From positions 1 to 27,587 of the forward strand of contig JBJECR010000138.1 of NCBI GenBank assembly GCA_051871275.1: a stretch of 27,587 nucleotides of DNA, in the 5' to 3' direction. The notes below the pieces were generated by a model. It had not been told where the DNA came from. It did no database searches and saw only the letters and a list, made by a program, of their open reading frames with translations. Both the position numbers and the translations under genes were made by a program. Position 1 is the first letter of the stretch. Each line of letters starts with the position of its first letter. Positions 17,240 to 26,900 of this stretch are shown piece after piece. The stretch comes from CAJUPY01 sp051871275. GTDB lineage: Bacteria > Bacteroidota > Bacteroidia > Bacteroidales > Muribaculaceae.

Positions 17240-18586
17240 ATGAGATTACACAAAATATTTTTAAGCACACTTTTATTAGGTACTGCACTTATAGCAAATG
17301 CAGGTCTCACTTTCAGCGGATTGACGAATAGTGCAATAAGCATAAAACCGGATTCAAATAGCGGTCTTGACGAGATTTACGTTGTTTATCCCGGTGCTCC
17401 TGTCACTGTGACATATCAAGCCGGATCTTCTGCCGTAACATGGCAGAAATTCGACAGTCGAGGTGGAGGTTTCGCTTCAGATATGACAGGTGTGATAAAA
17501 AACGGGAACAATTATTCCGTCACTCTGCCTCAGGAAGACATAGGTTTCATTATCACGGAAGGATCGCGTCCGCATTACTATTGGATTGTAAATTATTCAA
17601 ATCACATAGCTGATATACAGTCAATTGTGCCCCGCATGGATGAAGGAGAATGTGACCGTGCTTCCATTGTTATCAACGGAAATCTGGAACCGATAAAATA
17701 TTATTCCATAAATGGTCGTGCAATAGAACTTTCACGAGAAATAGAGGTGACATATCACACTATGCAATACGTGGAAGAAGGAAAATACTACACCATAACT
17801 GAAGTTACGGAAAATATTGAAAGTACAACCGGCACTATACATGTTGCCGCACCCCTTTGTGACACACAATTCACTGTTACTGCAGACAGATTTCTCAAAC
17901 AGTGGGGAATGGCGGAGAGTGTGACATCCGAGACCATATCCGCAACTGCAGTTGCTGCTACTTGCAGTGCTGAACAGCCCGATGAGGAAAAACCGGACAA
18001 CGAACAGACTGTGGAAGCATCTCTCGGTGGCTCTGCTCCCGCAGATATCACCTTTACCGCCGCTATCACCGATGCTGCAATTTTCCATGAATGGCAATTT
18101 TCCAATACTGCAGAGTTTGAGGACATTTATATGCGTGTAAATGAACTTGAATTTACACAGACATTCACGGAAGCAGGCACAACATACGTGCGATTTGTTG
18201 CTTCTAACGCAGCCGGAGAGTGTTATGCCTACTCTGATGTTTATGAGATTTTTATAGGCGAATCTCAGTTGCTTTGCCCTAACGCTTTCTCTCCGGGAGG
18301 AAGTGAAGGCATCAACGATATTTGGAAAGTCAGCTATAAGTCTATAGTTTCATTTGAATGTCATATTTTCAACCGCTGGGGAAATGAAATTATTTCTTTC
18401 AACGATCCTGCACAAGGTTGGGACGGCAAAAAAGGTGGAAAACTTGTTCCATCCGGCGTTTATTACTATGTTATCAAGGCGGTAGGCTCAGACGGTAAGA
18501 AATATAACCTTTCCGGTGACATAAATATCATAAACAGCAAGCAGAGCGTCGGTGCAGGCACTTCAACTGAAGAACCAATAGAATAA
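17240..18586 (+). CDS. T9SS type B sorted surface protein (CHU_C / gliding-associated C-terminal domain)
   Basis: A 448-residue exported protein with signal peptide MRLHKIFLSTLLLGTALIANA. A beta-rich middle part resembles PKD-like/immunoglobulin modules (an apparent one around PADITFTAAITDAAIFHEWQ). The C-terminal sorting domain starts near residue 345 with CPNAFSPGGSEGINDIWKVS, followed by FNRWGNEIISF and VPSGVYYYVIKAVGSDGKKY. This matches the T9SS type B / CHU_C signature (usual form PNAFTPNGDGxND, RWGN, GVYYY). An unusual 16-residue tail rich in S, T, G and E follows the domain. I start at 17240, not 17192, because the upstream 16 residues precede a perfect promoter box and would bury the signal peptide. 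It is followed 17 bp later by the lytic transglycosylase gene. The passenger function is unknown. Confidence 0.88.
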   Translation: MRLHKIFLSTLLLGTALIANAGLTFSGLTNSAISIKPDSNSGLDEIYVVYPGAPVTVTYQAGSSAVTWQKFDSRGGGFASDMTGVIKNGNNYSVTLPQEDIGFIITEGSRPHYYWIVNYSNHIADIQSIVPRMDEGECDRASIVINGNLEPIKYYSINGRAIELSREIEVTYHTMQYVEEGKYYTITEVTENIESTTGTIHVAAPLCDTQFTVTADRFLKQWGMAESVTSETISATAVAATCSAEQPDEEKPDNEQTVEASLGGSAPADITFTAAITDAAIFHEWQFSNTAEFEDIYMRVNELEFTQTFTEAGTTYVRFVASNAAGECYAYSDVYEIFIGESQLLCPNAFSPGGSEGINDIWKVSYKSIVSFECHIFNRWGNEIISFNDPAQGWDGKKGGKLVPSGVYYYVIKAVGSDGKKYNLSGDINIINSKQSVGAGTSTEEPIE

Positions 18587-18603
18587 TTTTATATCATACT
18601 ATA

Positions 18604-19575
18604 ATGAAATCACTTAACAATATTAAATTTATTGCTACATTAGTATCGGCATTCGCTATTCATAGTGGTGCCACAGCACAAGAATTGGAAGTAACAAACA
18701 GTGACGGCAGAAGAATACAAGTGGAAGTTGTTAGCCCGAAACTGCCGGAAGAAGTTACTTTTGCCGGACAAACTATCAGTTTTGACCGTGCCGATATGTA
18801 TGAACGTCTGGATCGTGAATTGACTGCTATGACATACACTCACGGCACAACGCTATTGATGATAAAACGTGCAAACAAGCTTTTCCCTATACTTGAACCT
18901 ATTCTAAGGAAAAACGGAGTACCTACGGATTTACTTTACCTTGCTTGTGTGGAAAGTACACTTGACCCACTCGCCTACTCTCCTGCAAAGGCTGCCGGAA
19001 TATGGCAATTCATTCCCTCTACAGCCAAAGAATACGGGCTTGAGGTGAACAGCGACATCGATGAAAGATACAATATTGAAAAAGCTACTGAGGCTGCTTG
19101 CAAATACCTCAAAAAGGCATATAGAAAATATGGCAACTGGGAAAGCGTCGCTTCAAGTTATAATGCAGGCCTTGCAAGAATAGACACGGAGCTGTCTGCA
19201 CAAGGTCAATCCTCATCATTTGACCTATACCTGAATCGCGAGACATCTCGATACATGTTCCGCATTCTTGCCACTAAAATAATTATGGAAGACCCTGCAG
19301 ATTTCGGGTTTGTACTTAATTCTTCGCAGCTATATTTCCCTATTGAAACCACGACGGTGGAAGTTACGGAAACTATTGAAGACCTTCCTGCATGGGCTGA
19401 AAAGCACGGCACTTCGTACCAGTGGCTTAAAGAACTTAATCCTTGGATTAGGAGCAAAAATCTTCCGGACAAAAGCGGCAAAAAATACATAATAAAAGTT
19501 CCTAAAAATGCTGATGCACTCAGCAGAGAGAAGCAGAAAAAAGAAGTGTTTAACAAAAAATGGGTATGCGATTAA
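18604..19575 (+). CDS. Lytic murein transglycosylase, MltD-like (SLT domain)
   Basis: It cleaves peptidoglycan glycan strands to 1,6-anhydromuramic ends in the periplasm. The 323-residue protein has a signal peptide (cleavage probably after ATA, about residue 25) and a soluble lytic transglycosylase domain (about 95-215). Catalytic E117 lies in YLACVESTLDP; AAGIWQFIPSTAKEYGL, ATEAACKYLKKAYRKYG and ASSYNAG follow, as in the MltD/Slt family. A C-terminal segment (about 265-315) looks like a divergent LysM, with one copy at most, where MltD usually has two or more. Its last 16 codon bases overlap the uvrA start. With EnvC upstream, the window encodes two cell-wall remodelling factors. Confidence 0.93.
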   Translation: MKSLNNIKFIATLVSAFAIHSGATAQELEVTNSDGRRIQVEVVSPKLPEEVTFAGQTISFDRADMYERLDRELTAMTYTHGTTLLMIKRANKLFPILEPILRKNGVPTDLLYLACVESTLDPLAYSPAKAAGIWQFIPSTAKEYGLEVNSDIDERYNIEKATEAACKYLKKAYRKYGNWESVASSYNAGLARIDTELSAQGQSSSFDLYLNRETSRYMFRILATKIIMEDPADFGFVLNSSQLYFPIETTTVEVTETIEDLPAWAEKHGTSYQWLKELNPWIRSKNLPDKSGKKYIIKVPKNADALSREKQKKEVFNKKWVCD

Positions 19576-22409
19576 AAGCCATTGACATACAAAAACTTGA
19601 CTGTGTAGATATCATTGGTGCAAGGGTTCACAACCTCAAAAACATTGATGTTACCATTCCGCACGGCAAGCTCACTGTTATTACGGGACTTTCCGGTTCC
19701 GGAAAGTCTTCACTCGCATTTGACACTATTTATGCGGAAGGGCAAAGAAGGTATATTGACACTTTTTCCGCTTACGCACGAAATATGCTCGGTGCACTGG
19801 AGCGACCTGACGTGGACAAAATTTCAGGTCTTAGTCCGGTCATTGCCATAGAACAAAAAACGGTCAACAGAAATCCGAGAAGTACGGTGGGTACTACCAC
19901 TGAGATTTACGACTATCTGCGTCTCCTTTTTGCTCGCGTTTCAACCGCCAGAAGTTACATCACCGGCGAGCCTATGGTGAAATATTCAGAAGAGAAAATC
20001 GTGGATTTGATTCTGGAAAAATACCTTGGCAAAAAAATTCTTCTCCTCGCACCGCTTGTAAAAAACAGAAAAGGCCATTACAAGGAACTTTTTGACTCTC
20101 TCACTCGCAAAGGCTTCCTGAAAGTACGTGTTGACGGCGAAATCCGTGAAATCACGCTCGGAATGAAAGTTGATAGATACAAAAACCACTCTATAGAGCT
20201 GATTGTTGATAAACTCAGAGTGTCTGCTTCCGATAAAGACAGGCTCCTTGAATCTGTTTCAAAGACACTCCGCCACGGCGAAAAGCAAATGATGGTGTAT
20301 GACATGGAAGATGACACAATAGGACACTTCAGTCAAACCCTTATTGACCCCGTATCCGGTCTTTCTTACCCTGAACCATCTCCACATACATTTTCTTTCA
20401 ATTCTCCGCAAGGGGCATGTCCGGTCTGCAAAGGTTTGGGAGAAATAAATATTGTAGATAGGAATAAAATCATTCCGGATGATTCTCTTTCCATCCGTCA
20501 GGGCGGAATCCTTCCGCTTGGCAAATACAAAAACAGCATCATTTTTTCTCAGATTGAAGCTATCTGTGAAAAATACGGCAAAACGCTGAATACACCTCTT
20601 TCCGAACTGCCGGAAGAATGTATTTCCGATATTCTTAACGGCACGGAAGAGAGACTTGACATAAAATCCGAAAATCTGTCTTCTTCAAGCTATTTTCATA
20701 CGTACGAAGGACTGATTAAATACATTGAACTCCAGCAAGATGAAGATGCGGACAGTGCTGCAAAAAAGTGGAGCGGACAGTTTTTCTCGCATTGCACCTG
20801 TCCCGAATGTGGCGGAGCAAGACTGAAAAAAGAAGCTCTCCATTTCTTTATCGGCAATAAAAATATCGCAGACCTCACTCGCCTTGACATCACACGCCTG
20901 CTTGATTGGATAAATTCCGCTAACACTCTTCTTTCTCCCTCGCAAAATATGATTGCAGCGGAGATAGTAAAAGAAATCGCTCACAGACTGCGTTTCTTAA
21001 GCGATGTCGGATTGGACTACATTTCGCTTAACCGTGGCTCTGCTACACTTTCCGGCGGTGAAAGCCAACGAATAAGACTTGCCACTCAGCTCGGAAGCGA
21101 ACTCGTGAATGTGCTCTATATTCTTGACGAGCCATCAATAGGACTTCACCAGCGTGACAACAATAAGCTGATTGCGTCACTAAAAAAACTCCGTGATGCT
21201 GAAAACACTATAATCGTTGTGGAACATGACAAAGACATTATGCTCCACGCAGATTATATTGTAGATATCGGTCCTAAAGGAGGCAGATATGGCGGTAACG
21301 TTGTCTTTCAAGGCACACTGGAAGAGATGCTGAAAACAGAAACTCTAACAGCTCAATATCTAAACGGGAAAAAAGAAATAGAAATACCTAAAACTCGCCG
21401 TAAGGGTAACGGACTTTTTATTGACCTTTGCGGATGTAAAGGTAACAACCTGAAAAATATTGATTTCCGCTTGCCTCTTGGCACTTTTACTTGCGTTTGC
21501 GGTGTTTCCGGAAGTGGCAAATCCACTCTCGTAAATTCCACACTGCAACCAATTCTCAGCCAACATTTTTACCGTTCTTCACAAGCTCCTTTGGCATACG
21601 AAAAAATAGAAGGTATTGAGAACATAGATAAGGTTATCACAGTGGATCAGGCTCCTTTAGGTCGTTCTCCACGAAGTAATCCTGCAACATATACCGGAGT
21701 TTTTTCTGATATTCGCAGTCTGTTTGTGGCACTCCCGGAGGCAAAGATTCGCGGATATAAACCGGGCAGATTCTCATTTAATATGGCAGGCGGACGTTGC
21801 GAAGCCTGCAATGGTAACGGCTATCGAACCATTGAGATGAACTTTCTGCCTGACGTGCTTATTCCTTGCGAAGTTTGCAACGGCAAGCGGTACAATAGAG
21901 AGACTCTTGAGGTGAGATATAAAGGCAAATCTATTGCCGACGTGTTGGATATGACAATCAACCAGGCAGTAGAATTTTTTGCTGCTCAGCCAACTATTCT
22001 CCGCAAAATTAAAGTGCTTCAAGACATTGGTCTCGGCTATATAAAACTCGGACAACCGTCTTCAACTCTTTCCGGTGGTGAAAATCAGCGTGTAAAACTC
22101 GCCATGGAACTTGCAAAGAAGGACACCGGCAAAACTCTGTTCATTCTTGACGAACCTACCACGGGCTTGCACTTCGAAGACATTAAAACACTCCTCTCCG
22201 TACTCAATAAACTTGTTGAAAAAGGCAACACTGTACTTGTGATTGAGCATAACCTTGACGTGATTAAGTGTGCCGATTACATTATTGATATGGGACCTGA
22301 CGGTGGCATGGGTGGCGGACGTATTATCGCAACCGGAACACCGGAAGAAGTGGCTGAATTGCCCTCACCTACCGCTCCATTTTTACGCAACGAACTAAAA
22401 GAAAAATAA
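19560..22409 (+). CDS. uvrA: Excinuclease ABC subunit A
   Basis: The damage-recognition ATPase of nucleotide excision repair, acting with UvrB and UvrC (not in this window). At 949 residues it has full family length. It has two ABC modules: Walker A GLSGSGKSS at about 43-50 and GVSGSGKST near 650; signatures LSGGESQRIRL near 498 and LSGGENQRVKL near 836; and Walker B ILDEPSIGLHQRD and ILDEPTTGLHFED. Zinc modules are visible as CPVCKGLGE with CPECGGARL, and CEACNGNGY with CEVCNGKRY. The start is at 19560 or two codons later at 19566; both lie inside the transglycosylase gene, so translation is probably coupled. It ends 5 bp before prmA. Nothing is truncated. Confidence 0.98.
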   Translation: MGMRLKAIDIQKLDCVDIIGARVHNLKNIDVTIPHGKLTVITGLSGSGKSSLAFDTIYAEGQRRYIDTFSAYARNMLGALERPDVDKISGLSPVIAIEQKTVNRNPRSTVGTTTEIYDYLRLLFARVSTARSYITGEPMVKYSEEKIVDLILEKYLGKKILLLAPLVKNRKGHYKELFDSLTRKGFLKVRVDGEIREITLGMKVDRYKNHSIELIVDKLRVSASDKDRLLESVSKTLRHGEKQMMVYDMEDDTIGHFSQTLIDPVSGLSYPEPSPHTFSFNSPQGACPVCKGLGEINIVDRNKIIPDDSLSIRQGGILPLGKYKNSIIFSQIEAICEKYGKTLNTPLSELPEECISDILNGTEERLDIKSENLSSSSYFHTYEGLIKYIELQQDEDADSAAKKWSGQFFSHCTCPECGGARLKKEALHFFIGNKNIADLTRLDITRLLDWINSANTLLSPSQNMIAAEIVKEIAHRLRFLSDVGLDYISLNRGSATLSGGESQRIRLATQLGSELVNVLYILDEPSIGLHQRDNNKLIASLKKLRDAENTIIVVEHDKDIMLHADYIVDIGPKGGRYGGNVVFQGTLEEMLKTETLTAQYLNGKKEIEIPKTRRKGNGLFIDLCGCKGNNLKNIDFRLPLGTFTCVCGVSGSGKSTLVNSTLQPILSQHFYRSSQAPLAYEKIEGIENIDKVITVDQAPLGRSPRSNPATYTGVFSDIRSLFVALPEAKIRGYKPGRFSFNMAGGRCEACNGNGYRTIEMNFLPDVLIPCEVCNGKRYNRETLEVRYKGKSIADVLDMTINQAVEFFAAQPTILRKIKVLQDIGLGYIKLGQPSSTLSGGENQRVKLAMELAKKDTGKTLFILDEPTTGLHFEDIKTLLSVLNKLVEKGNTVLVIEHNLDVIKCADYIIDMGPDGGMGGGRIIATGTPEEVAELPSPTAPFLRNELKEK

Positions 22410-22414
22410 GATAT

Positions 22415-23260
22415 ATGAACGACTATCAAGAAATACGCATAGATGCAAATCCCTGCTCGGAAGTGGTAACAGACATCCTCGCATCGCTTCTTGCCGATAT
22501 AGGCTACGAAAGTTTTGTGCCTGATGAAAAGGGACTTACGGCGTACGTTAAGGCTGAAGTATTTGATAAAGACAGCTTAAACAACGTGATTGAGGCATAC
22601 CCTATAAGTGATGTGAAATTCGCATTAAAAAACACTTTCATTGAGGGCAAAGACTGGAACAGCGAATGGGAAAAGAACTATTTCAAACCTATTGTGATTG
22701 CAGACAAATGTGTGATTCACAGTTCTTTCCACACGGATTTCCCTAAATGTGAATATGATATTGTGATTGACCCCAAAATGGCTTTCGGCACAGGTCATCA
22801 TGCCACTACGTCGCAAATTGTAACTCAGCTTCTCAACTCAAATCTTGAAGGACTCAGACTTATGGATATGGGTACCGGCACCGGTATTCTTGCCATTCTT
22901 GCCGCCATGAGAGGTGCTAAAGTTGATGCTGTGGAAATAGATGAAATGGCATACGTCAATGCTGTGGAAAACGTAAAACTGAACGGACACCCTGAAATTA
23001 ACGTAATGCTCGGAGATGTTTCCAAACTGCCTGATATTCCAACATACGACATCCTCCTTGCCAACATCAACAGGAATATTATCACAAACGACCTTCATTT
23101 ATACGCTAAAGCCGTAAAAAACGGCGGTGAAATCATTCTCAGCGGTTTTTATCATGAGGATATCCCCGTTATTATGGAAATTGCGAAAAAAAATAACCTG
23201 ACCTATAACCTTGACACTCAAATTGACAAATGGGCATGTCTTAAACTAAAAAAGTTATGA
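22415..23260 (+). CDS. prmA: Ribosomal protein L11 methyltransferase
   Basis: It trimethylates lysines and the N-terminus of ribosomal protein L11 using S-adenosylmethionine. The 281-residue protein has the PrmA N-terminal substrate-recognition part (about 1-90, including DWNSEWEKNYFKP) and a Rossmann methyltransferase domain. The latter carries DPKMAFGTGHHATTSQ, the family hallmark, then SAM motif I LMDMGTGTGILAI (about 149-161), AVEIDEMAYVNAVENVKLNG and LLANINRNII. The length fits the family. It lies 5 bp after uvrA and overlaps the next gene by 4 bp (ATGA), so these three genes share a transcript. Confidence 0.96.
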   Translation: MNDYQEIRIDANPCSEVVTDILASLLADIGYESFVPDEKGLTAYVKAEVFDKDSLNNVIEAYPISDVKFALKNTFIEGKDWNSEWEKNYFKPIVIADKCVIHSSFHTDFPKCEYDIVIDPKMAFGTGHHATTSQIVTQLLNSNLEGLRLMDMGTGTGILAILAAMRGAKVDAVEIDEMAYVNAVENVKLNGHPEINVMLGDVSKLPDIPTYDILLANINRNIITNDLHLYAKAVKNGGEIILSGFYHEDIPVIMEIAKKNNLTYNLDTQIDKWACLKLKKL

Positions 23261-23784
23261 AAAAGTTAATCATCTCCGCAATGCTGTTATTGTCCGGAAT
23301 GACAATGCACGCACAAGATAATACAGATACCTCTCGTTTCACATGGGGTATTGACCTTGGTAGTTCCATAGATATGTCCGGTGAAGAAATGACAAATCTC
23401 AACTTCAGTGCTCAATTCGGCTTAAAAAACAATTATTTCCGTCTTTTGGGCGTTGGTAGCGAAATAAATATCATGACGGGCAACAGCAGTCGCAGCATTC
23501 CTGTTTACGCTATTATGCGAACATCATTCATGCCACAACCACGGAAAATTTTTGCTGATATCCGTGCCGGAGTTTCATTTAACGAAATTTACGACATTAA
23601 ATCGCAAACCGGGCTATATTTCTCTCCTGCTATCGGTCTTTCACTTGCAAACGGCAGCAAATTCAAATCTCACCTTTCATTAGGTTACACGCTAATCACT
23701 CGCTCCAATTTTAATGAAGGTGAAACGTTCCACACATTCAAGGACCTACATTTTGCCACCCTCAGGCTCGGTATTTCATTCTGA
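23257..23784 (+). CDS. Small predicted outer-membrane beta-barrel protein
   Basis: A 175-residue exported protein with signal peptide MKKLIISAMLLLSGMTMHA (cleavage before Q20). Alternating hydrophobic strands follow, such as FTWGIDLGSS, FSAQFGLKNNYFRLLGVG, RKIFADIRAGVSF, GLYFSPAIGLSLA and HLSLGYTLITRS. It ends in LRLGISF, a terminal phenylalanine on an amphipathic strand as in outer-membrane barrels recognised by BamA. About eight strands can be counted, suggesting a small OmpA/OmpW-like barrel. I do not recognise a specific family. It is translationally coupled to prmA by an ATGA overlap and is the last gene before the terminator at 23805-23839. Confidence 0.75.
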   Translation: MKKLIISAMLLLSGMTMHAQDNTDTSRFTWGIDLGSSIDMSGEEMTNLNFSAQFGLKNNYFRLLGVGSEINIMTGNSSRSIPVYAIMRTSFMPQPRKIFADIRAGVSFNEIYDIKSQTGLYFSPAIGLSLANGSKFKSHLSLGYTLITRSNFNEGETFHTFKDLHFATLRLGISF

Positions 23785-23804
23785 GATATCACAAAATAAG
23801 ACTT

Positions 23805-23839
23805 AAAAGGTTGGAAACACTTGTTTCTGACCTTTTTTT
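23805..23839 (+). terminator. Rho-independent terminator at the end of the uvrA-prmA block
   Basis: AAAAGGT (23805-23811) pairs with ACCTTTT (23830-23836). After a TG/TG internal loop, GAAAC pairs with GTTTC around a 4-nt loop. A run of seven T ends the stem (23833-23839). It starts 20 bases after the stop codon of the small barrel gene. Confidence 0.85.
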
Positions 23840-23854
23840 GTTACTATTATATAA

Positions 23855-23899
23855 ATACTGTTCTATGAGTTTATGGAAGACACACTCATAAAACAGTAT
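23855..23899 (-). terminator. Long hairpin, probable terminator of the beta-helix protein gene
   Basis: ATACTGTT-C-TATGAGT (23855-23870) pairs with ACTCATA-A-AACAGTAT (23884-23899): 15 base pairs with one mismatch and a 13-nt loop. It starts 21 bases after the stop codon of the minus-strand gene. On that strand TTTATATAA follows, a weak T tract, so termination may also rely on the neighbouring hairpin read backwards. Confidence 0.6.
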
Positions 23900-23920
23900 C
23901 AATTTTCATAAAACAGATTG

Positions 23921-26900
23921 TTATTCAAGTTCAATTTTATTTACTTTAATGGATTCCGCTTCATGCAAATTTTCAATTTTTGTATTTGTGAAAGATATTT
24001 CCTTCATATCCTCAGCATCAGATTGAGTAAGTGTAACCTCGTGGTCTGCCGGGCGTTCGTATGAGAAAGCCCAATCTGTTTCACCTATTTTCCACTTTCC
24101 TTCCGTGAGAGCAATAACACGTTCAACCGTTGTTTTACCTTCCACACCGGTTAGAGTGAAATCAAGGTATTTCTCATAATCAGAGCCATCAGGTTTATAC
24201 CATACACGGAAAATGGCAGTTTCTCCTGGTTTTAGTCCGGTTTTGCTAACTTTCACAAATATAAAATTGTAACCCAGTGTGAGGTGTAAATACTTTTGGT
24301 CTTTTCCAAGTGATTCAGTATCCACTTTTACTTTTGAGAGCAGCTTTATACCCTCAGCGGTCTTTAGCAATTCTGAATAACGATTCCACCCGGATTTAAG
24401 TTTATTTGTACTTTCAGTGGTGGAATATGCTTTGTCTTCAGGATTATAGTCTTCCATCCAGGAAATGGCTGTTTTAGGCACAGGAACTTCAAACTCTGTC
24501 AAATCGAGGTTTTGTGCATTTGGGATAGACAGTGAAGATGGTTTGTATGTGTAGCTTTCTCGCATTGGAGAATCGCCTTTATATATTCCCCAATCCGAGC
24601 AGACCGTGCTGATATCGTTACCTGCTATGTCTGCACGGTTCTCATAAATTCCGAATGGGTGATTCTTACTTATATTGAGAATGGCATCTTTAGAAATGAT
24701 AATTCCACCGCCAAAACCGGAGAATTTTCGGGTAAGATAACAGTTGTCATTCCAATTATAGGGATAGTAACCGAAACTCGTTTTAGGACCACCTTCCACA
24801 TATTCCGCTCTGTTCCAACGGATTTTTCCGCCATTGTAGTTTAGTGTCGCTTCATTTACGAGAATGGCACCACCCAGTTTAGCCACATTATCTTCCATAA
24901 CATTATTTTCTAGAGTGAAAACAGCACTTGCCGGATCATCAATGCCGTCTATTTCTATAGCACCTCCGCGGTAAGCTGAATTATTGCGAAACGTTGCATT
25001 TTTAATAGTGGCAGTAATGTAATGAGTGGAAGTATTAGAATTTACTTTTACGCAGATTGCTCCTCCGCCACCATCACCGCCTGCATAATTGGCTTTATTT
25101 CCTGTGAAAGTAGCACCATCTGAAATTTCAAGTTTACCTCCTCTTTCAAGATAAATAGCACCTCCACTAATATTTGCTTTATTGTCGTTAAAAGTGGCAT
25201 TGCCAATTATATCACTAAAAGACCCGGAACTACCTGAATCCCAACCCATAGATGCTATTCCTCCGCCATAATTAGATACGTTTCCGGAAATAGTTGCATT
25301 TCCGATTTTGACGGTAGAATTGTTTGAATTGTAAATTGCTCCGCCTCTTTCTGTTGCAGTGTTGTCGCTAAGCGTTGCGGTGCCGATATTCAATGTTGAC
25401 GATTCATAGAGGTATATTCCTCCACCTTTGCTTGATGCAGTGTTTTCACTAATTGTAGCATTTTCAATATTCAGATTTGATGACCCGTAAAGATATATAC
25501 CACCACCAAAACTTGATGCGGTGTTACCTTTAATTGAAGCATTTTCAATAGTAACGGTGGAACCGGTTCTTGCATGAATTCCGGCACCTTCCGGTGCACT
25601 TGAATTAGATATTACAGCATTCTCTTGAACAGTAAGTGTACCTTGCTCTATAAATGTCGCACCACCATAACCATAAGATTCGTTATCGTCAAGAGTCATA
25701 TTTTTCAAAATAATGTTGCACGAAGACGTTGCTGTCAAAGCACCACCATCTTGAGCCTTATTGCTATTTGCCTCAAGCGAGTTCAGTTCAATAGTAGAAC
25801 CGGAACCGGTAACATAAACAGCACCACCTCTACGCATACAGCGATTGCCATTCATAGTCAATTCGCCTGCATTTTCAGATTCATAGCCAATATTAGCATT
25901 ATCAAGGAACACTGCCCCACCACACATTTTATGGTCTTCTTGAGCTGTTACATTGCCGTTGCTATCTTTTGTGTCGTAAAAAGTTCCACTCCATGTTGTA
26001 TTCCAACTTGTTTCACTGTCTTTATATACTTTATTGGAGTTTATTTCACCTTTGTTCAGGAAAAATTTAAGTGTATATTTTCCCGGTGTAGATTTATCCT
26101 CAATATAAACAGCTCCTCCTTTCACAGTAGCATAATTTTTATTGAACTTTGCACCATTATAGTGAATACTAAAAGAAGAGCCTTCCCCAAGTTGACAACC
26201 GGCCGTGATTTGAAAAGCAAGTCCTCCACCATATTGTGCCTTATTGTTATACACATTAAGCATATCTGATAAATAATAGTCCACATCATAAGTTCCCAAT
26301 CCTGCAGCAGAATAACCATATACGTGCAAGCCCCCTCCCATTATTTCTGCCGTATTATCGAATATTTCAGTTACTTGCTCCGTAAATTTGCAAAGTCCCT
26401 CTATACGCATGGCACCACCGGAGCGTCCTGCATGGTTGTCATGAAATTTACAACCTATAACATTAAGTACAGGCTTCCTTGTATCATCACCGACAACACC
26501 AAAGGCATTCCAAAACACTCCTGCACAACACCAGGTGGCAGTGCAATTTTTAATTTCAACATTTTTCATTGTGAAATTGCCAATCCAGCCTCCTCGAAAA
26601 CGAATTACACCGCCCCAGCCTCTTCCCGGGTCAGTGTCATTCTCGATTGAAGTACTCGGTTCACCATCTCCACCTGTTGCGTGACAATCTGCTATCACAA
26701 CATTTTCCATCCATATAGCATTAGATTCACTTGTATTCTCTGTGTTACTACTTGGTCTGCAGTCACCCGTGCCGGTTGTATTAAGATTTTCAGTGTAAAG
26801 TACTGTTCCGGCTAAAGCAGAACAATTGGAAAAAGTGCAATTAGTTATTGTAGTCTTGCCAAGTTTTTGACCACTTTTCCAAGCGGGATTTAATTTTATG

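Noticed and set aside
25310..25552. Regularly spaced repeats considered as a CRISPR array.
   Set aside because: The units are contiguous, in frame and encode beta-helix turns; there are no unique spacers and no cas genes.
25625..26269. A 214-codon plus-strand reading frame opposite the beta-helix gene.
   Set aside because: It lies inside the Pmp-like gene, and its threonine/isoleucine/cysteine-rich composition follows from the complement of the repeats. The minus-strand frame has a signal peptide, repeats and a promoter.
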